DNA from: Salinisphaera hydrothermalis
Lineage (GTDB): Bacteria; Pseudomonadota; Gammaproteobacteria; Nevskiales; Salinisphaeraceae
Reading direction: 5' to 3' (one strand)
Assembly: GCF_040361195.1 (NCBI RefSeq)
Contig: NZ_APNE01000013.1
DNA: 64,000 bases
Positions 17,449 through 25,860 of this stretch are shown piece after piece. The position numbers were made by a program, and so were the translations under genes. The stretch's first letter is position 1; each line of letters starts with the position of its first letter. The notes below the pieces were generated by a model. The model did not search any database and had not been told where the DNA came from. It saw only the letters and a list, made by a program, of their open reading frames with translations.

Positions 17449-18084
17449 TCAGCGATTCGGCTGCTTGGTCATCCGCAGATAGGGCTTGAGTTCGTTCCAG
17501 CCCTCGGGGAAATACTGCTTCGCTTCTTCGTTCGACAGCGCCGGCGAAATAATCACGTCGTCGCCGTTCTGCCAGTTGGCCGGCGTGGTGACCTTGTAAT
17601 TATCGGTCAGCTGCAGCGAATCGATAACGCGCAGAATCTCGGCAAAGTTGCGACCGGCGCTCTTCGGATAAGTCAGCGTCAGACGAATCTTCTTGTTCGG
17701 ATCGATCACGAACACGCTGCGCACCGTCGAGGTATCGCCCTCGTTCGGATGGATCATGTCGTAGAGCTCGGCCACCTTGCGGTCGGTATCGCCGATGATC
17801 GGGAACGTCGGCGCACAGCCCTGGGTTTCCTCGATGTCCTTCGACCAGGCCTTGTGGTCTTCGACCGAATCGACCGATACGACAATCGGTTTGGCATTGC
17901 GCTTGGCAAACTCGTCGGACAGCTTGGCGGTGGCGCCGATTTCGGTGGTGCACACCGGCGTGAAATCGGCCGGGTGCGACATCAGTACGCCCCAGCTATC
18001 GCCGAGCCACTCGTGAAAATCGATTTCGCCTTCCGTGGTATCCGCGGTGAAGTTCGGCGCGGTATCGCCCAATCTCAGACCCAT
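17449..18084 (-). CDS. 1-Cys peroxiredoxin (Prx6-like)
   Basis: A 211-residue cytoplasmic thiol peroxidase. The peroxidatic cysteine is C45 in the PxxxTxxC-type motif HPADFTPVCTTE. The extended C-terminal domain (WQNGDDVIISPALSNEEAKQYFPEGWNELKPYLRMT) identifies the Prx6 subfamily, which lacks an intramolecular resolving cysteine and needs an outside reductant. It reduces hydrogen peroxide and organic peroxides. It is a single-gene unit with its own terminator, divergent from cutA. Confidence 0.92.
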   Translation of the reverse strand: MGLRLGDTAPNFTADTTEGEIDFHEWLGDSWGVLMSHPADFTPVCTTEIGATAKLSDEFAKRNAKPIVVSVDSVEDHKAWSKDIEETQGCAPTFPIIGDTDRKVAELYDMIHPNEGDTSTVRSVFVIDPNKKIRLTLTYPKSAGRNFAEILRVIDSLQLTDNYKVTTPANWQNGDDVIISPALSNEEAKQYFPEGWNELKPYLRMTKQPNR

Positions 18085-18218
18085 GACGTTCTCCTTTTAT
18101 TGCGTGGACGCGATTGTAGCAGCGCACGCTCGCACTGCATCGGCGCGGCCATCGACCGCCCCCGACGCGTGGTATATGGTCACGAACCCGTGCCCGCTCA
18201 AGATCACGGAGCCGAACC

Positions 18219-18548
18219 ATGACCGACACCACAGACGATGCCGTCGTTGTATACGTCACCACGCCCGATAACGAGACCGCCCGCGCGATCGCGGCCGCAC
18301 TGATCGAGCATCATGAGGCCGCCTGCGTGAATATCGTGTCCGGCGTGGAATCGGTTTATCGCTGGCAAGGCCAAGTGGAAACCGATGCCGAATGGCTGCT
18401 GGTGATCAAGACACGGCGGGCGCGTCTCGATGCCATCGATGCCCGGCTGGCCGAACTGCATCCCGACGACGTCCCCGAGCGCATCGCCCTGCCGATCGTC
18501 GACGGTGCGCCGGCCTATATGAACTGGCTACTCGACCAGACGCGTTGA
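18219..18548 (+). CDS. cutA: Divalent-cation tolerance protein CutA
   Basis: A 109-residue cytoplasmic protein of the trimeric CutA1 family, with the signatures VYVTTPDNETARAIA near the N-terminus, AACVNIVSGVESVYRWQG and ETDAEWLLVIKT in the middle and ALPIVDGAPAYMNWL at the end. CutA is genetically linked to copper tolerance through its neighbour dsbD, and its own biochemical role remains open. The stop overlaps the dsbD start as ATGA, the same arrangement as cutA-dsbD in E. coli. Confidence 0.94.
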   Translation: MTDTTDDAVVVYVTTPDNETARAIAAALIEHHEAACVNIVSGVESVYRWQGQVETDAEWLLVIKTRRARLDAIDARLAELHPDDVPERIALPIVDGAPAYMNWLLDQTR

Positions 18549-20353
18549 TGCGCCGATCGCCGTTCGGCGCAGCTGTCGCGCTCGCGCTGTTCCTTGCCGT
18601 ACTGCTGATCGCCGGCGCCGGCCTGCGTGTGGCGCATGCGGACGAATCACCGCTGCCGGCGGATCAAGCGTTTCAACCCAGCATCCAGCGATCGGGCCCG
18701 CATATGCTGGTCGTGTCCTGGCGGATCGCAGACGGTACGTATCTGTATCGCCACGCGCTGGACTTCAAGCTGGTCGACGGCGGCAGCGCCCGGCTGGGCA
18801 CGCCGCAGATACCGCCCGGGCACAAACATCGCGATCCCTACTTCGGTTCGGTGGAGACCTATCGCCATCGATTGCAGGTGAGTATTCCGATGATCGGCCC
18901 GCAACCACCGGGCGCCCGATTGCAGGTGACCTATCAAGGCTGTGCCGACGTCGGGCTGTGTTATCCGCCGCAACACGACACGCTGACCCTGCCGCCCCCG
19001 CCGTCGGAGACCGCCGTCGCGCAGGCCGAGCCTCGGACGCGCCACGATACCGCGGCCCCGGCGGATACCGGCGACCGCAGCGCCGACCTTGCTGCCGCGC
19101 TCGGCCGGGCCGATCTGTGGTACACGATGGCACTGTTCTTCGTGCTCGGCATCGGACTGGCGTTCACGCCCTGCATCCTGCCGATGATTCCCATCGTCGC
19201 CGGCATGCTCGGCACCCGCGATCATTCGCGCCGCCGCGCGGCCGCTCTCACTGGCGCCTATGTTTTCGCGATGGCACTGGCGTACGGTCTGTTCGGGCTG
19301 ATCGCGGGCTACTTTGGCGCCAATCTGCAGGCGTGGCTGCAACGGCCGACGATATTGCTGCCGTTCGCGGCGCTATTCGCCATCCTGGCCGCCGCGAGTT
19401 TCGGCTGGTTCGAGCTCCAGATCCCCGCCGGTGTGCGATCGCGTCTGGCTGCCTTGAATATCGGCGGCGGGCTGACCGGCGCGGCCGCTCTGGGGTTTCT
19501 GGCCGCGCTGATCGCCGGGCCTTGTCTCGCGCCACCGCTGGCCGGCGCGCTGCTGTATATCTCGTCGAGCGGCAACGTGCTGACCGGCGCGCTTGCCTTG
19601 TTTTGTCTGGGGCTCGGCATCGGCGCGCCCCTGATCGCGCTTGCGGTATTCGGCGTCGGCGTATTGCCGCGCAGTGGCCCTTGGATGATTGAAATCCGGG
19701 TTTTCTTCGGCGTACTGCTGGCCGCCATCGGGCTCTGGCTGGCGCTGCGCCTGGCCGCACCGGACATCGCGCTCGCCGCCTGGGGCGCCTTGGCCCTGGC
19801 GTACGGTGCCTATCTGTCGACCCGCGCGACGATCTCGACCACCACCACCGTACTCAAACGCATGGCGGTGGCCGCGCTGTTCGGCTACGCGGCTCTGGCG
19901 GGCGCGGGTTGGTCGATCGGCGACGGGCGACCTACGGCGCCCCTGGCCGGCGTTGCCTCCGGCAATCGCACGGCGGCCACCCAGGCCTCACCGTTCGAGC
20001 AGGTGACCACGCCGGCCCAGCTTTCGCAGGCGCTGGCGGCCGCGCGCCGCGCCGGGCGCCCGGCCGTGGTCGATGTCTATGCCGACTGGTGCGTGGATTG
20101 CGTGCGCATGCAGCACACCGTATTCGCCGACCCGTCGGTGCGACAGGCGCTTTCCCGGGTAGCCGCCATCCAGTTCGACGTCACCGCCTACGACCCGGCA
20201 CAACGAGAGCGCCTGCAGAATCTTAACGTCTTCGGCCCGCCCACACTGCTGTTTTACTCGGGCGGTGCGACGGCGGACAAACCCAGCCGTCGTCTGGTCG
20301 GCACGGTCGACAAAACGAGCTTGATCGACGCGATCCACACCATAGACGGCTGA
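18548..20353 (+). CDS. dsbD: Thiol:disulfide interchange protein DsbD
   Basis: It carries reducing power from cytoplasmic thioredoxin across the inner membrane to periplasmic DsbC and cytochrome c maturation. Of 601 residues, the first 30 are a signal peptide (ending AHADESP). The periplasmic alpha domain has C132 and C138 (GCADVGLC). The eight-helix membrane domain has C209 (FTPCILPM) and C326 (AGPCLAPP). The C-terminal thioredoxin domain has W514-C515-V-D-C518. All three redox pairs are intact. The start at 18548 overlaps the cutA stop; a longer frame from 18392 is rejected. Confidence 0.95.
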   Translation: MRRSPFGAAVALALFLAVLLIAGAGLRVAHADESPLPADQAFQPSIQRSGPHMLVVSWRIADGTYLYRHALDFKLVDGGSARLGTPQIPPGHKHRDPYFGSVETYRHRLQVSIPMIGPQPPGARLQVTYQGCADVGLCYPPQHDTLTLPPPPSETAVAQAEPRTRHDTAAPADTGDRSADLAAALGRADLWYTMALFFVLGIGLAFTPCILPMIPIVAGMLGTRDHSRRRAAALTGAYVFAMALAYGLFGLIAGYFGANLQAWLQRPTILLPFAALFAILAAASFGWFELQIPAGVRSRLAALNIGGGLTGAAALGFLAALIAGPCLAPPLAGALLYISSSGNVLTGALALFCLGLGIGAPLIALAVFGVGVLPRSGPWMIEIRVFFGVLLAAIGLWLALRLAAPDIALAAWGALALAYGAYLSTRATISTTTTVLKRMAVAALFGYAALAGAGWSIGDGRPTAPLAGVASGNRTAATQASPFEQVTTPAQLSQALAAARRAGRPAVVDVYADWCVDCVRMQHTVFADPSVRQALSRVAAIQFDVTAYDPAQRERLQNLNVFGPPTLLFYSGGATADKPSRRLVGTVDKTSLIDAIHTIDG

Positions 20354-20933
20354 AGCATGACTCACGCGTTGCCGCCGCGACGCGCCTCGTTTGTTCGTCC
20401 CCGGCAGTCGCGATCGGTCATCATGGTACTCGCGCAGCATGCGTGTGCTCGAGCGCAGCCCGGTGGCACCGCGATGCACGCGCAAGATCGACACCTCAGC
20501 CTGCGGGCAGCCAACGTCCCGGAAGCGGCTCCAACACGCATGCAGCAAGCCGCAAGCCGCACATCGCGACACCGATTCCGGCCCGAACGTCGGGCATCTT
20601 GCGTCGATTGGTTCGTGTGGCCGGAAAAGCGCACAATTGTGTGCCGATTGCCCCCATTCGGCGTCGAAGCCGACACAAAACCGCGGCGATCCGGCCCGCG
20701 ACGTGCATTGATGCGCTGTGATCACGCCATACAAAATGTCCGAACGTCGGCGAATGTCCGACAATACGGCGGCGAACGGCGGCGATCGACCTTACGCTAG
20801 TTGTGCCACGCCCGACCATGCGGCACACTTTGTCGCAGACACACGCGGGAAGGCGCACGGCAGCCGTTTTAGTGACACCCCAAGTCGCCGGGGCTACCGG
20901 CGCGCCGTGCCGACAGGAGCGAATCGACACGCC
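20354..20933. other. 580-bp gene-free stretch and accB leader
   Basis: None of the open frames here resembles a protein. In pseudomonads aroQ commonly occupies this place between dsbD and accB, but no trace of the AroQ motif LHGPNLNLLG is seen in any frame. Visible elements are a perfect palindrome CACAATTGTG at 20632-20641, a promoter-like pair at 20708-20735, and a 9-bp direct repeat AATGTCCGA at 20735-20743 and 20753-20761. Confidence 0.65.
20708..20735 (+). promoter_or_regulatory. Candidate accBC promoter with overlapping direct repeat
   Basis: TTGATG at 20708-20713 and TACAAA at 20730-20735 are separated by 16 bp. The predicted start point falls inside the direct repeat AATGTCCGA (20735-20743 and 20753-20761, 18 bp apart), a natural place for a regulator. 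This would give a leader of about 190 nt before accB. Confidence 0.4.
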
Positions 20934-21404
20934 ATGGATATCCGAAAACTAAAGAAACTGATCGAGCTGGTCGAGGATTCCGGCATCGCCGAGCTGGAAA
21001 TCACCGAGGGCGAAGAGTCGGTCCGCATCGGTCGTTATCCGCCGGCCGGTAGCCAGCCAAGCGCGCCGCCAGCCGCCTACATGACGGCCCCGCCGCCGGC
21101 TCCGGCAGCCGATCACGGGTCGGCCGCCGAAGCCGCGCCGGCAGGCGGCGGCAGCGAACCGGCCCACGAGGGGCATATTATCCGTTCGCCCATGGTCGGC
21201 ACGTTCTATCGCGCCCCGGCGCCCGACGCCAAATCGTTCGTCGAAGTCGGCGACCGAGTCGGCCCAAACGATACGGTGTGCATCATCGAAGCGATGAAGA
21301 TGCTCAACCAGATCGAGGCCGAAATTTCCGGTACCGTCAGCGAGATCCTGGTCGAGAACGGTCAGCCGGTCGAATACGATCAGCCGTTGTTCGTGATCAA
21401 GTGA
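20934..21404 (+). CDS. accB: Biotin carboxyl carrier protein of acetyl-CoA carboxylase
   Basis: A 156-residue carrier that holds biotin and shuttles the carboxyl group in the first step of fatty acid synthesis. The canonical N-terminus MDIRKLKKLIELVEDSGIAE is followed by a flexible Ala/Pro linker (about residues 37-75) and the biotinyl domain with K122 in EAMKM, the biotin attachment site. AGGAG at 20915-20919 lies 14 bp before this ATG, longer than usual. An in-frame GTG at 20907 would add nine residues foreign to the family. accC follows after 133 bp. Confidence 0.95.
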   Translation: MDIRKLKKLIELVEDSGIAELEITEGEESVRIGRYPPAGSQPSAPPAAYMTAPPPAPAADHGSAAEAAPAGGGSEPAHEGHIIRSPMVGTFYRAPAPDAKSFVEVGDRVGPNDTVCIIEAMKMLNQIEAEISGTVSEILVENGQPVEYDQPLFVIK

Positions 21405-21537
21405 TGCAGCGCCGCGGCGCGTTTCCCGAGCGCTGCGCGCGGCACTTGCCGCGAACCTACGGCTACACCCGCAAGCACAACGCGTCGGCGCGGAACGTCT
21501 GTCCGTTGCGCGTCCCGACCTGACCCGAGGTTCACAC

Positions 21538-22893
21538 ATGCTGGACAAGGTTCTCATCGCCAACCGCGGCGAAATCGCGCTACGCATCCTGCGCGCCTGT
21601 CGTCAGCTCGATATCCCCGTGATTGCCGCCTACTCCTCGGCCGATCGCGATCAGAAGCACGTACTGCTGGCCGAAGAGGCGGTGTGCATTGGTCCGCCTT
21701 CGGCCGCTGCGAGCTATCTGAACATGGCCACGCTGATGAGCACGGCCGAAGTGGCCGGCGCCACGGCGATCCATCCGGGCTACGGCTTTCTTTCGGAGAA
21801 CGCCGATTTCGCCGAGTCGGTCGAGCAGTCGGGCTTCACTTTCATCGGGCCAAAAGCCGAAACCATCCGCTTGATGGGCGATAAAACGTCGGCCATTCAG
21901 GAGATGATGGCGGCCGGCGTGCCCTGCGTGCCCGGCTCGGGCAAGCCGCTGACCGCCGACGATGTGGAAAACCGCGAGATCGCCGATCGCATCGGTTATC
22001 CGGTCATCATCAAGGCCGTGGGCGGCGGCGGCGGCCGCGGCATGCACGTGGTCTACGAGCCGGACGATCTGGCCGGCGCGGTCGACATGGCGCGGCGCGA
22101 GGCGGCCAGCGCGTTCGGCAACCCGCAGGTCTACATGGAGAAATACCTGGAGCTGCCGCGGCATGTGGAAGTCCAGGTGCTGTGCGACACGCACGGCAAC
22201 GCGATTCACCTGGGCGAGCGCGACTGCTCGCCGCAGCGTCGTCACCAGAAGGTGGTCGAGGAATCGCCGGCGCCGGGCATCACGCCCGAGCAGCGCGAGC
22301 ACATCGGCGGCCTGTGCGTGGAGGCCTGCAAGCGCATCGGCTACCGCGGCGCGGGCACGTTCGAGTTCCTGTACGAGAACGGCGAGTTCCATTTCATCGA
22401 AATGAACACGCGTATCCAGGTCGAGCATCCGGTCACCGAAATGGTCACCGGCGTGGATCTGGTCGCCGAACAGCTACGCGTGGCCGCCGGAGAGAAGCTG
22501 CGCTATACGCAGGACGATATCGTCATTCGCGGGCATGCCATCGAGTGCCGCGTCAACGCCGAGCATCCCGAGACATTCGCGCCCTCGCCCGGCAAGATCA
22601 CGCAGTACCACGCCCCCGGCGGCCCCGGTATCCGCATGGATAGCCACATGTACGCCGGCTATACCGTGCCGCCGTATTACGACTCGCTGATCGGCAAGCT
22701 CATCGCCCACGGCGATACGCGTGACGCGGCCCGGGCGCGCATGGATATGGCGCTGTCGGAAATGGTCGTGGAAGGCATTCACACCAACCTAGCGCTGCAC
22801 GAGTGGATCATGAACGATCCGGACTTCGCCGCCGGTGGCGTGTCGATCCACTGGCTCGAGAAGAAGATCCGCGAACGTCTGGGCAAGGGCTAG
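21538..22893 (+). CDS. accC: Biotin carboxylase subunit of acetyl-CoA carboxylase
   Basis: A 451-residue ATP-grasp enzyme that carboxylates biotin on AccB. It shows the N-terminal MLDKVLIANRGEIALRILRA, the glycine-rich ATP loop VGGGGGRGMH near residue 161, the EMNTRIQVEHPVTEMVTG active-site segment near residues 288-305, and a complete C-terminal domain. Only 3 bp separate it from prmA. Confidence 0.97.
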   Translation: MLDKVLIANRGEIALRILRACRQLDIPVIAAYSSADRDQKHVLLAEEAVCIGPPSAAASYLNMATLMSTAEVAGATAIHPGYGFLSENADFAESVEQSGFTFIGPKAETIRLMGDKTSAIQEMMAAGVPCVPGSGKPLTADDVENREIADRIGYPVIIKAVGGGGGRGMHVVYEPDDLAGAVDMARREAASAFGNPQVYMEKYLELPRHVEVQVLCDTHGNAIHLGERDCSPQRRHQKVVEESPAPGITPEQREHIGGLCVEACKRIGYRGAGTFEFLYENGEFHFIEMNTRIQVEHPVTEMVTGVDLVAEQLRVAAGEKLRYTQDDIVIRGHAIECRVNAEHPETFAPSPGKITQYHAPGGPGIRMDSHMYAGYTVPPYYDSLIGKLIAHGDTRDAARARMDMALSEMVVEGIHTNLALHEWIMNDPDFAAGGVSIHWLEKKIRERLGKG

Positions 22894-22896
22894 CGA

Positions 22897-23796
22897 GTGA
22901 GCATCGCCTGGCTGCAGATCACCGTCACCACCCATCGGACCCAGCTCGCCGAAGCGGTATTCGAGCAATTCGACGCCGAGGCGGTGACGGAACTCGATGC
23001 CGGCGACGAGTTGACCGTCGAGGAAAGCCCGAACAGCCAACCGGCATTCCAGCGCGCCCGCGTGGTCGGCCTGTTCACCCAGGGCACGCAGGCCGAGCCC
23101 ATCGTGGCCGCGCTGACGGAAGCACTCGGCGGCGACGTCGAGATCGCAACCGAGACACTGGAAAACCAGGACTGGGCGAGCGCCTGGCTGGCCGAGCACC
23201 CGCCGCTGGTGTTCGGCGATCGGCTCTGGATCGCGCCGCATAGCGCCGAGGTGGACGCCGATGACGATGCCATCATCGTTCGTCTGGACCCCGGCCTGGC
23301 TTTTGGCACCGGCACGCACCCGACTACCAGACTGTGCCTGCAATGGCTCGCCGCACAGGATCTGACCGGCCGGCGCGTAGTCGATTACGGCTGTGGTTCC
23401 GGCATTCTGGCGATCGCGGCCGCGCGACTGGGCGCAGCAGAAGTGGTGGCGGTCGATATCGACGATCAGGCAGTGCGCGCCACGCGCGAGAACGCCGAAC
23501 GCAACGACGTATCGGACGTGATCCACACCCCGCCGATGGACGCGATCGAGGGCGCGCCGTTCGATATCGTGCTGGCCAATATTCTCGCCAAGCCGCTAAT
23601 CGCGCTCGCACCGACGCTCACCGAGCTGGCCGCGCCCGGCGCGCCGGTCGTGCTGGCGGGCTTGCTCACGCGCCAGATCGACGACGTCATGGCCGCGTAC
23701 GCCCCCGCATTCACGTTCGAGGCCCCGGTCGTGGAAGACGATTGGGCCCGGCTGGTGGGCCAGCGGGCTGTCGCTGCGTCCCGACACCGCCAATAG
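22897..23796 (+). CDS. prmA: Ribosomal protein L11 methyltransferase
   Basis: A 299-residue SAM-dependent enzyme that trimethylates ribosomal protein L11. The N-terminal substrate-recognition domain covers about residues 1-100. The catalytic domain has GLAFGTGTHPTTRLC near residue 135, the SAM motif VVDYGCGSGILAIAAARLGA near residue 160, and LANILAKPL near 227. The start is GTG 22897, 3 bp after accC. The accBC-prmA linkage is typical of gammaproteobacteria. Confidence 0.95.
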   Translation: MSIAWLQITVTTHRTQLAEAVFEQFDAEAVTELDAGDELTVEESPNSQPAFQRARVVGLFTQGTQAEPIVAALTEALGGDVEIATETLENQDWASAWLAEHPPLVFGDRLWIAPHSAEVDADDDAIIVRLDPGLAFGTGTHPTTRLCLQWLAAQDLTGRRVVDYGCGSGILAIAAARLGAAEVVAVDIDDQAVRATRENAERNDVSDVIHTPPMDAIEGAPFDIVLANILAKPLIALAPTLTELAAPGAPVVLAGLLTRQIDDVMAAYAPAFTFEAPVVEDDWARLVGQRAVAASRHRQ

Positions 23797-23802
23797 TCGG
23801 CT

Positions 23803-23830
23803 TTTGCTGGACCGCGATTGCCGTTATAGT
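23803..23830 (+). promoter_or_regulatory. Candidate fis promoter
   Basis: TTTGCT at 23803-23808 and TATAGT at 23825-23830 are 16 bp apart, within the 57-bp gap between prmA and fis. The predicted start point lies about 17 bp before the fis ATG. A separate growth-phase-controlled promoter for fis would fit what is known of the gene, but here only the hexamers are seen. Confidence 0.4.
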
Positions 23831-23853
23831 TCCGCGCTGTTCCCACCAGGCTG

Positions 23854-24123
23854 ATGACACGGATGCGCCAAGCCGACGCCGACGATGACAACGCTCAGCC
23901 GCTGAGTCACTACGTCGGGGCGAGTCTCGACCGTTATTTCGAGTCGTTGAACGGCAGTGCGCCCCCGACCGACCTGTATCGCATGGTGCTCGAGCAGGTC
24001 GAACGCCCGCTGCTGGAGCGCGTGCTCGAATACAACCGCGGCAACCAATCCAAGGCCGCGACCATGCTCGGCATCAACCGCGGCACGCTGCGCAAGAAAC
24101 TGCGCAGTTACAATCTCGATTAA
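23854..24123 (+). CDS. fis: DNA-binding protein Fis
   Basis: An 89-residue nucleoid protein. The acidic N-terminal arm (MTRMRQADADDDNAQPL) is followed by the dimerisation helices and a C-terminal helix-turn-helix with the strongly conserved NQSKAATMLGINRGTLRKKL, which matches Fis of E. coli and Pseudomonas. Fis bends DNA and controls rRNA and tRNA promoters. In E. coli and pseudomonads fis is preceded by dusB; here dusB is absent and prmA is next. An in-frame ATG at 23863 is a less likely start. Confidence 0.95.
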   Translation: MTRMRQADADDDNAQPLSHYVGASLDRYFESLNGSAPPTDLYRMVLEQVERPLLERVLEYNRGNQSKAATMLGINRGTLRKKLRSYNLD

Positions 24124-24126
24124 TCA

Positions 24127-24171
24127 CCCGCCTCGCGGCGCGCTCGTCCGACCCGCGCCGCGGGTTTTTTT
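24127..24171 (+). terminator. Rho-independent terminator after fis
   Basis: CGCGGCGCG at 24134-24142 pairs with CGCGCCGCG at 24154-24162, extended by ACCCG/CGGGT-type flanks, and is followed by seven T residues (24165-24171). It separates fis from purH, so purH needs its own promoter or read-through. Confidence 0.88.
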
Positions 24172-24192
24172 GTCTGCAACGATCTTAACGCC

Positions 24193-25788
24193 ATGACCTC
24201 GACTGATACCGTCGCCCCGATTCGCCGCGCTTTGATCAGCGTCTCCGACAAGACCGGCGTGGCCGACTTCGCCCGCGCGCTGGCCGAGGATCACGGCGTC
24301 GAAATTCTGTCGACCGGCGGCACCGCACGCATGCTGCGTGAAGCCGGCGTGACGGTCACCGACGTGTCGTCGCATACCGGCGCGCCCGAGATCATGGACG
24401 GCCGCGTAAAAACGCTGCACCCGAAGATCCACGGCGGCATCCTGGGCCGACGTGGCACCGACGATGCGGTCATGGCCGAACAGGAGATCGCGCCGATCGA
24501 TCTGGTGGTGGTCAACCTCTATCCGTTCGAGCAGACCATCGCCAAGCCGGATACCGACCGCGCGACCGCCATCGAGACCATCGATATCGGCGGACCGGCC
24601 ATGCTACGGGCCGCGGCAAAGAATCACGCCGACGTGACGCTCGTGGTCGATGGCGCCGACTACGCGGCCGTGCTCGACGACCTGGCCCAACACGGCGGCA
24701 CCCGCGAGACCACGCGCCGCCGGCTCGCCGCCAAGGGCTTCGCCCACACCGCGGGCTACGATCGTGCCATTGCCGCCTATCTGGCCGGTGAAGACGCATC
24801 GCCGGGCAACGCCCAGGCCGACGCGCTGCCCGCCCGCTATGCGCCGGTCTACACCAAGCGTACGGATCTGCGCTACGGCGAGAACCCGCATCAGCGCGCC
24901 GCACTCTATGCTGACGGCCGGCATACCGAGGCCAGCCTGGTCGACGCCAAGGTCGTGCAGGGCAAGCCGTTGTCCTACAACAATCTGGCCGATGCCGATG
25001 CCGCGCTGTCTTGCGTCAAGGCCTTCGATCAGGCCCCGGCCTGCGTCATCGTCAAGCATGCCAATCCGTGCGGCGTGGCCGTCGCTCCCGATCTCACCAG
25101 CGCCTACCGGCGTGCCTTTGCGACCGATCCGGTCTCGTCGTTCGGCGGTATTCTGGCCTTCAACGCCGAGCTCGGCGCGGACACCGCCGAGGCGATCGTG
25201 TCCAACCAGTTCGCCGAGGTCATCCTGGCCCCGGCGATTACCGAAGACGCGCTCGCCGTGTTCTCGAAAAAGAAGAACCTGCGCGTACTCATCACCGGGC
25301 CGTGGCGCAAGAGCGATAAAGGCGGGCTCGTGGTCAAACCGATCGCGGGCGGCCTGCTGGTTCAGGACGACGACGACCAGTTGCTCGACCGCAGCCAGCT
25401 CAAGGCCGTCACGAAGACCGAGCCCACCGGCGAACAACTTCAGGATCTGCTGTTCGCATGGCGCGTGGCCAAGTACGTGAAATCCAATGCCATCGTCTAT
25501 GCGCGCGACGGCGCGACCGTGGGCGTTGGCGCCGGACAGATGAGCCGCGTGGATTCGGCCCGCATCGCGCGCCAGAAAGCCGCAGACGCCGGGCTCGAGG
25601 TCGCCGGTTCCGTGATGGCCTCCGATGCCTTCTTCCCGTTCCGCGACGGCATCGACACCGCGGCCGAAGCTGGCGTCGCCGCCGTAATCCAGCCGGGCGG
25701 CTCGATCCGCGATGATGAAGTCATCGCCGCCGCCGACGAAGCCGGCATCGCCATGCTGTTCACGGGCATGCGGCACTTCCGGCATTAA
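24193..25788 (+). CDS. purH: Bifunctional AICAR formyltransferase / IMP cyclohydrolase
   Basis: It carries out the last two steps of IMP synthesis. At 531 residues it is full length. The N-terminal cyclohydrolase domain has ALISVSDKTG, STGGTARML and KTLHPKIHGG. The C-terminal transformylase domain has DLRYGENPHQRAALY near residue 220, the active-site VKHANPCGVA near residue 285 and FFPFRDGID near 480. In pseudomonads purD follows; here the next gene is an SDR dehydrogenase and purD is absent. Confidence 0.97.
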   Translation: MTSTDTVAPIRRALISVSDKTGVADFARALAEDHGVEILSTGGTARMLREAGVTVTDVSSHTGAPEIMDGRVKTLHPKIHGGILGRRGTDDAVMAEQEIAPIDLVVVNLYPFEQTIAKPDTDRATAIETIDIGGPAMLRAAAKNHADVTLVVDGADYAAVLDDLAQHGGTRETTRRRLAAKGFAHTAGYDRAIAAYLAGEDASPGNAQADALPARYAPVYTKRTDLRYGENPHQRAALYADGRHTEASLVDAKVVQGKPLSYNNLADADAALSCVKAFDQAPACVIVKHANPCGVAVAPDLTSAYRRAFATDPVSSFGGILAFNAELGADTAEAIVSNQFAEVILAPAITEDALAVFSKKKNLRVLITGPWRKSDKGGLVVKPIAGGLLVQDDDDQLLDRSQLKAVTKTEPTGEQLQDLLFAWRVAKYVKSNAIVYARDGATVGVGAGQMSRVDSARIARQKAADAGLEVAGSVMASDAFFPFRDGIDTAAEAGVAAVIQPGGSIRDDEVIAAADEAGIAMLFTGMRHFRH

Positions 25789-25860
25789 CGGCCGCCCACG
25801 GCGCATTCGCCTGCGATACCCTGAGCCGACTCGTTCGACCCAGCTATCGCAGGTACGCAA

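Noticed and set aside
20357..20800. A 147-codon frame between dsbD and accB, considered as a degraded aroQ
   Set aside because: No AroQ motif in any frame and a composition like random GC-rich DNA.
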